The position numbers and the translations under genes are program-made. This document shows positions 11,671 to 21,830 of a stretch of DNA of 64,000 bases, piece after piece (position 1 is the first letter of the stretch; each line of letters begins with the position of its first letter). Where the stretch lies: the NCBI RefSeq assembly GCF_963678635.1, contig NC_087062.1:14306670-14370669 (forward strand), in the 5' to 3' direction. The notes beneath the pieces are model-generated. The model saw only the letters and a list, made by a program, of their open reading frames with translations. It did not search any database and was not told the DNA's origin. This DNA is from Symsagittifera roscoffensis (Eukaryota; Xenacoelomorpha; Acoela; Convolutidae).

Positions 11671-14155
11671 TAAAAGAACCACGAATAAACGTGAGATTCT
11701 AAAACGATGAAGAAATATTGACAAGTGGAGAACAAAGTTAAGGACGAGATCATGAAAATTTGGACACAGAGGACAGGTGCATGATTTAGAAAGAGGCAAG
11801 GTCACAACAAAAATGGCAGTAAGAATGGGAGAGAACACAGGTGAGATGGAAACAATTGAAGTCTAGAAAAAAGCACGGCACAGACAACACGATAGCGATC
11901 AAACAGAAGAGACATCGGGAGAAAATGGGCAGGAAGAAATTACATCGACTACTATCTTGACACAATTAGAGATTTCAGGTTTCATAGCGCAGGCGAAAAG
12001 ACAACAAAAATTGAAAACATATGGGGACTAGAATTTGTCAGAATCCGCTATACAGAATCATGATTCTGTGCAAGATACACCTACTGCAATCAGTAACAAC
12101 GAGCGACCAAACTAAAAAATTAAGCTCGTGACGAGGTATGGGGAGCCGATGTAGTATTCATTAAAGAATTGGAAACTGACGTATTTCTTCAGTCGTTTTT
12201 CTTCAGTCTGCTACTTATTTCTTCAGTATTTCTTCAATCTAAGAGAGAAAAACGGGAATGCTGGAATATAGATTTCTAAAGACAGGGTGGGTGCATACAT
12301 AAAAATACGCAGTGGATGGATTGAAGGAGCCAAAATTCTGGCTAGCGATACGCGTTGACCGAGAGGAACAGTGTTTAACCAGAGATATTGGACAAAACAG
12401 CGACAAATTTAGCTCTTATTGGCAGAGAATGCACAGTTTGGCCTCGTAATGAAAACTCAACTTTAAAATTTTTTTTCACCGCAATCATTTTTCTATTAAG
12501 TTGTGGGGCGTGAATTTAGAGCTACTTTGTGGAATCTGATCCAAACTGTATATTATTATTGGTTATAAATTAGATATTCTATCCCTATAAATTTTTGAAT
12601 ACTAACCATTCATACTCCATCTAACTAACGACCCACTTATTTGTAAGTGCTGAAACTACTTGTAGTTTCAGCACCAGAACATTCTGAATTTAACTTACAG
12701 CTTAGTTGCCTTTTCGAAGAGCCCAACTCGTAACAAACCAGTATACTCTAGATCTTTTGAGACTAAGAGATATAAGAGAAAGATTAAGATCGGTATTAGA
12801 CTAAGAAGTTGCACGAATCTACCCGCCGAAAATAAGATTGCGTGACGAGCAGACGTCGTACTTTATCTGAAAATACTCTATGAGTTAGACTAAAAGTCGC
12901 AACTCATCTGGTGCGAGCATAAGTCTCGATAAAGACCTTAAGCAATAAAATACTTAGAACTAACCAAAAATAGATTAGGCTTAGACAAAAACGTTCACAA
13001 AAATGTTATACGACAATAATTTAATCAAAATGTTTCTACGACTAAATAGATCAGAGCCATCATTCCGAAAAATACGAGAACTCCCTGGTATTGGAAGAAG
13101 ACCTCGGACAAAAGACGATATACGACTACAACGGAACTTACCCACAAGTTTCATGATAGTACGGCAAAAGCCAACACAAACATTTATTATTAGAATTTTA
13201 TTAGCAATGAACTTAAATTTTCATTTGCAGACATAATCTAATTGAAGAAAATTCTTCACCAATAATCACAAGCGCTAAACAATCACGATTGATAAAAAGA
13301 TCTCTAATCGTTTCCTTAAAACTGCAGTAAAAGTAAATTGAAAAGATATCTGAAAAGAATGTTTATTGAAAATAAAAAATAAAAATTAGTTAGTAAATAC
13401 ACAAATTGTTAGTAATATATAAATCATTTCTTCATCTCAGCTTCATCACCTAAACATAGCAAGCAAGTCATAAAACACTAACAACATCAAAAACTAAACC
13501 TTTCTATCATTAAACCTTTAAATTACTTTAAAAAAATCTATTCTAATTTTTACTTTTACTTAATTAAACATTTTAAACTAAATAGATCATCAAGGCTTTT
13601 CTTGGATCTCCATTTCATTTTTATACCATTTCAATTTTATATCATTAATTTATATCTTGATCATCAAGGCTTATCCTTGAATCAAATAGAACAATTTTGT
13701 TCTCCCCCACACATTAATATAGTGTCTAACGACCTAAAACGTCGATTCACTATCCAACCTTTTCTACGACCCAGGATTAACAGAAATTTTTCAATATCAT
13801 TAACCATTCTAATTAGGATAAACAGTGAAGAACTTCGGTTATTCATCCTTCACTTGACCCCCCCTCTTACATCACCCAAGATATTACTTAAACTTAGTAA
13901 GTTTAAAATAGTATCTAACGAACTAATTGTGTTCTAATTATACCTGAACCTTGGGGATCGATTTACTATTCTCCAACCGTTGATCACAATCATTGCCCCT
14001 AAGTAAGATTAAGTAAGTTTACACCTTAACTTAGACTAGCCACGAGAAAGTAACAATCATTCTTCGGAATCGATATATGCTTTTCTCTCCAACCCTGAAA
14101 AAACAAGACCCAAGCTTAGCTAACCCGAAAAAATTGTAGAGACTAATAGTTTAAG
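11670..14155. repeat. AT-rich higher-order unit, copy 2
   Basis: Near-identical to copy 1 at 7690-10735, with only scattered substitutions, minus the 558-bp internal duplication. It holds the second copies of the palindrome (12052-12069) and the hairpin (12647-12674). No recognisable gene. Confidence 0.9.
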
Positions 14156-14948
14156 CACTTTAAAAATCACTAATCCAAATATTGCATCCGTCATCCTAAA
14201 CCCTATGTCACTAGACAATTTAGGAATAAAATAAACAATCATATTACATAACTGTGAAATAAACAACGAAAAATATGATCTCGGAATCACTCCACACAGA
14301 CAATCAACAGGATATATTAGAACCAAACGACAAACAATCAAACGAAAAATTTTAAGCAAACAAAGACAAGTTACACGAAAAAGATTTTCAAAACAAAGAA
14401 ACGCATTTTCCGAATCAGAAACAAGTCATCTACAAGAACTTTATAGATTAAAAATTTCAAAAAATATAAACTACCCAGTTAAAGACCCATTATATTTTTC
14501 TGACTCAGAAACTACATCACATTCATCAAAATAAGGAAAAAGGAGAATAAAAAACTCATACAAAAACAAACCAGTACGACTAGACAATTGGAATCAACCA
14601 ATAAAACACATAGAAAGTTTCAAATTAACAGTCATAAAGCACAAAAATGAGTACAAATGAAGAAAGTGAAGATGAAAACTCCATCCTTCCATTTATCATC
14701 ATTTCCCTCACTGATGATAGAGGACAAGCAAAATTTTGTCAAAATTTAATAGCAAATTTATTTGAAAAAAGAATTAGCTCATGCAGAGCAGAATTTCCAG
14801 AAGTAAAAACAAAAAGACAAATTGTCGACCACTACCTCAAAGGAATATGTGCACCATCACAACAGTACCGAATCTACACCATAGAGTTACAGAGCCCAAG
14901 TAAAAATTTTATGGTAAGTATCTACTTCAAACAGATGACGTAGATATA
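14156..14948 (+). other. Segment unique to the second unit copy, with small open frames
   Basis: Copy 1 passes straight from TAGTTTAAGCA into minisatellite block B. Copy 2 instead has about 790 bp of A-rich DNA here before block C. Two + strand open stretches are seen: 14235-14534 (99 codons, Lys/Arg-rich then Ser/Asp/Glu-rich, no ATG) and 14647-14943 (98 codons, starting MSTNEESEDENS). I recognise neither. They may be exons or pieces of an inserted element that was lost from, or never present in, copy 1. Confidence 0.6.
14647..14943 (+). CDS. Unidentified small open frame, possibly a first exon
   Basis: I do not recognise this 98-codon frame. It starts with an acidic N-terminus (MSTNEESEDEN), followed by a hydrophobic strand (ILPFIIISLTDD) and a mixed, soluble-looking body without Cys pairs or repeats. 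Near its end the sequence ATGGTAAGTATC is a good splice-donor match, so the reading could leave the frame at about 14911 and the last ten residues may be intronic. No acceptor partner is evident before the minisatellite. It lies in a segment unique to the second array copy. It could equally be chance in A-rich DNA. Confidence 0.2.
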   Translation: MSTNEESEDENSILPFIIISLTDDRGQAKFCQNLIANLFEKRISSCRAEFPEVKTKRQIVDHYLKGICAPSQQYRIYTIELQSPSKNFMVSIYFKQMT

Positions 14949-15830
14949 GATTTGCCATTTCCAGACTGTCGCGACCGAAAAACTAAAGCGCGACTTTCGC
15001 GACCGAGGAGGATACGGCGCGACCCTGCGGCTCAGGAAACAGCGTGACCGGCGCGGTCAAACTTAGCCATTTCCAGACTTTCCAGACCTAGATGGAAACG
15101 GCGCGACTTTCCAAACCAACATGAAGATGGCGCGACTTAAAAAAAAATTTCAGGGCTTTCTCGACCGAGGTAGAGACGGCGCGACTTTCGCGACCATGGT
15201 GGATACCGCGCGACTCAGGAAACGGCGCGACTCAAAAAGCAACGGCGCGACCGGCTTGGCCAGCGCGACCAAAAAGTGCACTTTCAAGACTTTCGTGACC
15301 GAGGTGGAGACGGCGCGACTTTCCAGACTGAGGAGGAGACGGCGCTACCAATAATCATTTTTATCGCGACAGAGAGGAGACAGTCCGGACCACGGTGCAT
15401 ACGGCGCGACTTTCCAGACCAAGGCGGAAACAGCGCGACTTTTCAGACCAAGGCGGAGACGACGCGACCCTTCAGACCAAGATGGAGACGGCGCGATTTT
15501 TCAGACCAAGGCGGAGACGGCGCGACCAAGATTGTATTCCTCGCGACTGAGGTAGATACGGTACAACTTTCCAGACTATCGCGGAGACGGCGCTACCCTT
15601 CAGACAAAGACGGAGACGGCGCGACTTTCCAGACCAAGGCGGAAACGGCGCGACTTTTCAGACCAAAGCGGAGACGGAGCGACTTTCCAGAACGAGGCGG
15701 AGACGGCGAAACTAGAAAAAAAATATTTGCGGTCGTGGTGGACGCGGCGCGATTTTACCAATCAGACTGGAGACAGCCCAGACCACGGTGCATATGGCGC
15801 GTGACAGTAAAAGAACCACGAATAAACGTG
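14949..15830 (+). repeat. 29-bp CpG-rich minisatellite, block C
   Basis: Third block of the same family, with the same head and tail units as block B. It is followed by about 95 bp of the AT-rich unit (to about 15924) before that homology stops at a short duplicated GTGCATGATTT. Confidence 0.95.
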
Positions 15831-15949
15831 AGATTCTAAAACGACGAAGAAATGTTGACAAGTGGAGAACAAAGTTAAGGACGAGATCATGAAAATTTGG
15901 ACACAGAGGACAGGTGCATGATTTCAGTGCATGATTTCTGCGCCAAGAT

Positions 15950-16345
15950 GGGGTGGTTTGAACGAAAGACATTTTAAGGTATTGTAAATCATTACCAGTC
16001 ATATGGATATCTTTGAACTCGTATGGATATCTTTGGAGCAGTAGCTTTTGCAGCCAGACTGACCACCGAGGAAAGTTTGTATGGGAAGACAATAATCTAC
16101 GACTTAGGCCAGAAAAAAAGTTTGACCAAATTACCGTGCATACGGATAGCAAATCATTGAAATCAATTGTAGACTTGCTGAGGTTTAACATCATTTGAAG
16201 CTGCACTGCCAGGACAGGATATTGCGGTGGTCCGATCAACAGTCAACTTTGAAGGGCTCAACTTCAATTACATTCCAACTACAATGGTGAATGCCAACTG
16301 TCTGACGAAAACTATGAGCGTCAGAGATTGAATGTAAAGGATTGA
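15950..16345 (+). pseudogene. Ty1/copia RNase H relic
   Basis: Three short pieces in two frames match the end of a copia polyprotein. The first, IFGAVAFAARLTTEESLYGK, has the composition of the RNase H helix region. The second, ITVHTDSKSLKSIVDL, carries the catalytic TDSKSL block. The third, FNYIPTTMVNANCLTKTM, matches the wvPT..N.AD.LTK block. Stops and a frame change separate them. No LTRs are found nearby. It is unlike the RNase H of the copia element at 36857-41696, so it is a different family. Confidence 0.65.
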
Positions 16346-17334
16346 ATCGGGAAATTTGAGACACGTGGATTTGATAAGTGACATTGCGCTAGGGGCAGCA
16401 GTTAGCCTGTATGCTTCAATTGGGTTAATGGAGAACACACTAGACCCAAAGTAAGCGAGTGATGAAACGAAGTAGACCCGAAATTAACGATGTAACTAAG
16501 TAGCGAGGAGACGGTGTGGTCATCTGAGCAAAAGGAAAGTGAACGAGCACGAGGCAGGAGAGGGAAGGAAAGAGCTGATGGAGAAAGAAAAGAAGACAAC
16601 AGATTAAAAAATAATGCGAGACATTGAGTACTGTTGGGCCTTGAACTTTTACATGCCCGCTGAACAATCAAGTGTGAAATGTTCAATTTTTTTTCTGAAA
16701 GTCAATTAAAACGCCTTAGTTTTCGTCGCCAGCAAGTAATACGGCGCAATTTGATACCCTACATTATTATTACATGTTGAATTGATAAAGGACGGGGATG
16801 CTAATTGTTATAGATTAAGACTTTGATAACTTGGCTGTGACCAAGTCTAGACCTCTGATCTTGGCGGTCCATATAGCAATATTGGCTATTTGAAAGAGAA
16901 CAAAGAACTATTTAAGAGAATGAACGTGTTACACAGTTGTTTTTCTAAGTGCGAGCGAGCCTTCTAACAGCCCAACATTACGCGGTCAAACTGTGCTCTG
17001 GGTAGGCGCACAATTTTGTGTCTGTGTGTTCCTGGGTTCCAGAAACTAATATTTAAACATGTTCCAAAAAGCAAGTGGATTCCATTAACAAAATTTCAGT
17101 GGATTCCGCGTACAAATACCTGTAACGTAAATTTTGTCGGCACATTTGTTTTGTTGCGGATTCTGCAACAAGCAAATATAGCTGGTTGTTCTGGATTCCA
17201 CAACTGCAAGTGGATTCCGCAAATTGTAAGCGGATTCCGCATTTTTGTATATTACTAAACTTGCATATGAACAATTAAAAGAGAATGCTTACAATGCAGA
17301 CAATGCTTACAAAGCAGAGAATGCACCGCAATTA
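16346..17334. other. No gene recognised; short local repeats
   Basis: The motif GTGGATTCCGC or close variants occurs four to five times between about 17070 and 17245. An 18-bp unit, AATGCTTACAATGCAGAC, is repeated twice near 17285-17320. No coding signal. Confidence 0.5.
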
Positions 17335-17383
17335 TTTTTCTATTAGGTTGTGGGGCGTCAATTTGGAGCTTTAATAGTGTGAT
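17335..17383. repeat. Third copy of a 50-bp segment of the array unit
   Basis: This segment (ACCGCAATTATTTTTCTATT followed by GGTTGTGGGGCGTCAATTT) closely matches 8497-8545 and its array copy near 12478-12526. It ends just before the inverted-repeat element. Confidence 0.75.
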
Positions 17384-17433
17384 ATTTACTGCTGATAAAG
17401 CGTCAACTGTAAAAACAATAATTTTTCTTATTG

Positions 17434-18374
17434 CCCGCACCGGAGTTCCATGGATAATAATCGATTATAATTGGAAAATGTTGTCTAAAATACTGTCATT
17501 ATAATTCATTATTGTGGCAACTTTGGACCACGTATTCGATTATATTGTCATTATAATCGATTATTTTCGTAAAAACACAATCCATTAAAATCCATTATAA
17601 TTGATTATAACGGATTATAATCTATACTTTTTGCAAAATCATTTGCAAAACTTGCAACATTTCTGCGTTACTCACGGCCTACTTGCAATCTAAACCTACT
17701 CGAATTAACCCCCACACCCACTTTGCCCCCAAACTGGGGGGGGGGTAAACTGGGAAACCTGGGTGGGGTGGGGGGGGGGGTGGACCGGGGGGGCCCTCCT
17801 TTAAAGTCTACCAATAAATAAACCCCCATAAAGGGGGGGGGGCGAATGCGAAAGGCGGTTGTGGTAAACTGGCAGGGAGGTGGGTGGGGGGGGGGGGTAA
17901 ACGGGGGGGGGTGTAAACAGGGAGGAAAAGTGGGGCTGGGGGTGTATACAGGGAGAAAAGGGGAGTGGTAAACAGGGCAGGGGTAAACGGTTTATATAAG
18001 ACCAAGTTATAAAGATTGAAAAGTGAAATGCAACATTTTATGAAGCCTAAAAACCTAATACGTAGCAACTGCACTAAACAGGAAATGCGATAACTTTGAA
18101 AAAAAAAGTTGTGTATTTCATGACTAACCTCTCGAAAAAATCCATTACAATCTATTATAATTGATTATAATGGATTATTTTGCCTCGAAAACAAGTTTCC
18201 TTTTCTTTCAAAAATAACCGATTATAATCGATTATATTCGGATTTTATTGATAGAAAAATAGTTTCATTATAATCCATTTTTAATTGATTATAATCGATT
18301 ATTATCAAAGTTTATTGAGACAGACCATGAAAACTCAATACAATCGATTTTTATCCATGGAAATCCGGTGCGGG
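17434..18374. mobile_element. MITE-like element with terminal inverted repeats
   Basis: The left end CCCGCACCGGAGTTCCATGG and the right end are inverted copies over about 35 bp with a few mismatches (the right, read inward, is CCCGCACCGGATTTCCATGG). Inside, both arms are filled with ATCGATTATAAT and TCCATTATAATC type palindromic words. The centre (17730-17990) is a G-rich tract. No transposase frame exists, and I find no clear target-site duplication. The apparent Pro-rich minus-strand frame at 17808-18074 is only the complement of the G tract. Confidence 0.7.
17730..17990 (+). repeat. G-rich core with runs of 5-10 G
   Basis: Multiple G runs (for example GGGGTGGGGTGGGGGGGGGG near 17763) occur on the + strand, interspersed with GGTAAAC-like words. 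It has clear potential for G-quadruplex formation and is a likely site of polymerase slippage or assembly error. Confidence 0.75.
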
Positions 18375-19170
18375 TGAATACTACATTACTAGACGCAAAA
18401 GACAACATTTTTTAACATGGAGTGTGGTCCATTAAATTTAAGTTTTTACTTTTTTAAACAAGTTTTTCAAAAAAAAATTTCCGTCAAATACAAAGGGTAA
18501 TCAAAACGTTCAGGGTTTCGCCTTGATTTGAGTGGTCTCCACTTTTTTTGTTTTCATAAAAGGATGTCCTGGTTAAAAAAATTAGCCCGGCGTATTATCG
18601 AGGGCACAAGCTTCACCTAAGTATTCCGTGCACCACAATCCATGAAATCAAAAACTCAAGAAAGTTTTAGAGCTTTCAAGTATACTTTAATTTACTAATA
18701 AAATTGAGAAAGAAAATTCAGCAACCAAATGTTTTCAAAAACTTGTTGGCTTTTCATTGAAATCCTTTTAGCTTTAGGTTTTTCTTTTTGGTTGAGTAAA
18801 CTGCACGTTTTGATCAAACACCTTTTTTTACCAAAGTAAAATTGTCAGTAAAACCCTTCGTTCAATTGATCAAAATTTTCATTTTTCTAGCCCGCATTCT
18901 AACAGGCACCTATTTTTTTTCAATTTTGAAATCTCAAACTATCTTCTCGGCTCTTTATTAAGAAAAATTGGAAAAATAACGAAGAACAATAGTTTCCAAT
19001 TAGACCTAAAAATAGTGCGTTAGTTTTCATGTTACTTTTTTACTTCAGCAAAATCTTGGATAAGTAAGTGCCACTTGTAATTGAGCGTAAATAAGATGTT
19101 GTGTCGTGTTTCTTAGTTATAAAATTTAAAATATATCTATTTACATATCTTTTTTGAGAGTATACATAGT
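18375..19170. other. AT-rich intergenic DNA
   Basis: Nothing recognised between the inverted-repeat element and the 3' end of the acetyltransferase gene. The 3' untranslated region of that gene must lie here (minus strand). An AATAAA overlaps its double stop, and another lies near 18953. Confidence 0.5.
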
Positions 19171-19173
19171 TTA

Positions 19174-19845
19174 TTAGTTCAGATCCTTCGCCAGATAAGC
19201 CATATCGAAACCGATGCCGGGAAGAAATCCAATTCGACCCCCTGGCTCCACTTTTGTAACTTTAAATCCATGTCGTTTGTACACATTCAGCGCTGCGACT
19301 TGATCACAAGTTGTCGCAAGTTCAATTCGTGATTCTCCGCGACTCCTCGCAAACTCTTCGGCTTTTTCCACGAGTCTGGTCGCTAGTCCAGTCCCTCGGC
19401 TTTTTCGGTCAACTCGCATTCGACGAAGTTCCATAGAAGAATACTCGGAAGTCTGTTTTGTCATAGCTACACAGCCGAGAAGGTTATTATTGTCGTCGGC
19501 ACAAATAAAAAGCTCGTTGTAATCCCGCGCAAAATACTCATCGAAATCTTCGACATAGTTTTCCGGGTGGCCACCAAGAAATTGCAAGTACGCATAAATG
19601 ATCGTAGATACGTAAGTGTACGCTTGTAAGCCTAAATAGGCACTAATGATTGACGACAACATGTTCAGCTCTACCACAAAATAAATATTTAGTGCAAGTA
19701 AGAAAACGTAGAGATAAAAAACAGGTAATTTCTGTCTGTTTTTGAAACTGAGATATGGCCATGATTGTATGTATGTCCGCATAGTCCATAGTTTTACTTT
19801 TTCTTTCACGGTTTGGTTGCACTCTTGGTAAGTTAAAATCTCCAT
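19174..19845 (-). CDS. NAT8-like GNAT N-acetyltransferase, single exon
   Basis: A 223-residue GNAT-fold protein. Residues about 41-87 hold two closely spaced hydrophobic stretches (LPVFYLYVFLLALNIYF and STIIYAYLQF with the segment between), as in the NAT8/CML group of ER-membrane acetyltransferases. The GNAT domain follows. The acetyl-CoA-binding motif A is MRVDRKSRGTGLATRLVEKA (the R/QxxGxG/A signature), then an A..CDQVAALNVYKRHGF motif B. NAT8 relatives acetylate cysteine S-conjugates or protein lysines in the secretory pathway; the substrate here is unknown. The start has a favourable context (AGA before ATGG), and the frame ends in a double stop. It has no introns in a region where the neighbouring gene has many, so it could be a retrogene. 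No other gene is close. Confidence 0.8.
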   Translation of the reverse strand: MEILTYQECNQTVKEKVKLWTMRTYIQSWPYLSFKNRQKLPVFYLYVFLLALNIYFVVELNMLSSIISAYLGLQAYTYVSTIIYAYLQFLGGHPENYVEDFDEYFARDYNELFICADDNNNLLGCVAMTKQTSEYSSMELRRMRVDRKSRGTGLATRLVEKAEEFARSRGESRIELATTCDQVAALNVYKRHGFKVTKVEPGGRIGFLPGIGFDMAYLAKDLN

Positions 19846-20440
19846 TCTCGCTTGGTGGACTTTGATCAGTTAGTATATTTGCTAACCATTTTACAATCAG
19901 CTGGCAAACAATTAGACGTTCAATAACTCTTAGTTCAAACTGATTTACTTACATTTGACGTTTTTTGAGTAATTTTCATGGAGCCAAAAATATTTCTGCT
20001 GTTACTGCAAAACTTTGTGGCAATCCAAATAGTAGTCTTAGTAGTTTTGACTTCGAATAGTCAATTCTTTATAATTTTTTTTAAAAGAAAACATGTTTTT
20101 TGGTTAAAAACGTTTCATACACATTTATTTTAAAAAGTGCACAGCTTCAAGCTGCATCAAACAGCTGGTGCAAATTTTTGGGTGCGCGAGTGTGAGATTT
20201 ATGCACCAGTTGCGAAACCGCATCTTTGAATTGTTCCACAGATGTTATATATTACATTGCCTCATTTTCAGCCAATCATCTCAAAATGAGAGGCAAATTT
20301 CCAAAAACTAAGCACTCAAATTCGCGAATTCGTAGTTTATTCGCGAATTCGTAGCACACGCCAATTCGTAGCTTATATCTTTCCACGCCTTTTTCCAAAT
20401 ATCGTGCCTCATTCTCGGACGTTCATTCTCCATGTTGTTC
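19846..20440. other. Intergenic, upstream of the NAT8-like gene
   Basis: The promoter of the minus-strand acetyltransferase should lie here; I see no convincing TATA element. A short direct repeat ATTCGCGAATTCGTAG occurs near 20328-20355, and ATTCGTAG once more near 20363. Confidence 0.4.
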
Positions 20441-21830
20441 TGAGGCCACCCGGTTTCCATGACTGAGCTTTTTCAAACATTAATGCTTCTCGAGTTACTC
20501 GTTCTTCGCCCATTTGAAGTAAATGGCCACATCATCTTAGTCGCATCTTTCGCAGCTGAGAGTGCAGGGATGTTCCAAGGTCTGCAGCTGCGCGGACTGC
20601 GGAGGCCTCTTGATCAGGGCCTGCTCCGAGGTAGCATCTTGCGCATCTTATTTCCCATTACTCAAGTCTTGAAGGTCAGATTTTTTGACAGTCCATGCTT
20701 CCACAGCATATAACAGAGCGCTCTTTACGCAGGCCTTTTATACTTTGTTCTTCGTGTTTCTCGTCGTTTCCTTGTTCTTCCCGAGTTTTGCTAATCTAGA
20801 GCTATTGGCAGTGGCGCGTGCGATTTTGTTTCATTTTTCTGTTGCTATTTTACCGTCGGACGGTATCCGACTTCCGAGGTAGACGAACTCAGTGACATTT
20901 TCAAGCGGTAAACTGTCGAGGAACAGCACAACTGGGTCAGTTAGGTCAAATGTGCACTTGGTCCTGCTGGCATTGACAAAGAGGCCGACTTCTTTTGCGC
21001 CGTCGACCGTTTTCTTTTGTAGGGATTGTGCATAAGCGGCGTTGTCCTCTAGTAGGCAGATGTCATCTGCAAAATCCAGATCGGAGATGACTGTTTGCAG
21101 CGTGATTCCATTGTTTGTACCGTCTGTTGCACAATTCAAGGCCCAGTCGATAAGAAGTTCAAGGCCCAGTCTGAGTTGACGAGGAAGAGATCAGAAAGCA
21201 TGCCGTTCTTTTTCACCCAGCTGGGGGTGTCCGTGTACAATTTTTTTATGATGTTGAGTAGTTTGCATGGTAGGCCTTGATTCTCGAGAAGCTGCCAGAT
21301 GGCATCTCTCTTGCTTGACGCTGTCGAAGGCAGCTTTGAAATCGGTAACTGATAACTACCATAACCGTTGATATGATGTACTCATTTCGTTGCTCCGGGA
21401 TCTGTCGGAGAGCGAAGGCTCGATCGCGACAGCTTTTCTTTTTTTAAACTCCGCCTGATTGTCTCGGGTGTGGGGCTCGTATGCTTCGGTAAGTCATGCC
21501 AGCAATATTGTTTCCAGGGCCTTGAAAGCTATGCAAAGCAGCGATATCCCACGATAGTTGGCGCATACTTGTGAGTCGCACTTCTTGTGGAATGACAGGA
21601 GGATTGATACCCTCCATTTTCCGGGATTTGTTTTGTTCTCCATATGCTGTCCAGTGGCAGTTCTATTAGGCCAACGAACGTTTCTCCACCGCCTTTGTAG
21701 AGCTCAGGGGGTATGTCATCACATCCACCTGCGCGGTGGGTTCGGAGCCCTTCTATGGCATCCCTCCGCATTATAATTTATGGCTTCTTGTGACCTCTCC
21801 TCGTCAGGCATTCTGCACACAGATTTAAAT
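20440..21830 (-). pseudogene. RTE-like LINE reverse transcriptase relic
   Basis: Read on the minus strand, pieces follow the order of an RTE-clade reverse transcriptase. AIEGLRTHRAGGCDDIPPEL (21529-21771) is the start block. Next come a NYRGI-like segment, a GLP.KLLNIIKKLY region, and VISDLDFADDICLLEDNA with an intact FADD (21062-21073). The thumb, VTEFVYLGSRIPSDGKI, is at about 20850-20900. Stops and frame changes break it in several places, and the GC content is higher than the surroundings. It ends near 20440 without an obvious tail repeat. It lies about 600 bp upstream of the NAT8-like gene. Confidence 0.75.

Noticed and set aside
9022-13236. A 77-codon frame (MLYDNNLIKMFL...) present twice, identical
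   Set aside because: Same reason: the copies are parts of the array units. No other support.
9621-13937. A 111-122 codon frame (MDLHFIFIPFQF...) present three times
   Set aside because: The conservation is explained by recent duplication of the DNA. The composition is that of AT-rich non-coding sequence and no domain is seen.
6110-15830. Regular repeats resembling a CRISPR array
   Set aside because: The 29-bp units are directly contiguous with no unique spacers, vary by substitution, and lie in an animal genome without cas genes.
17808-18074. Pro-rich minus-strand frame
   Set aside because: It is the complement of the G-rich core of the inverted-repeat element.
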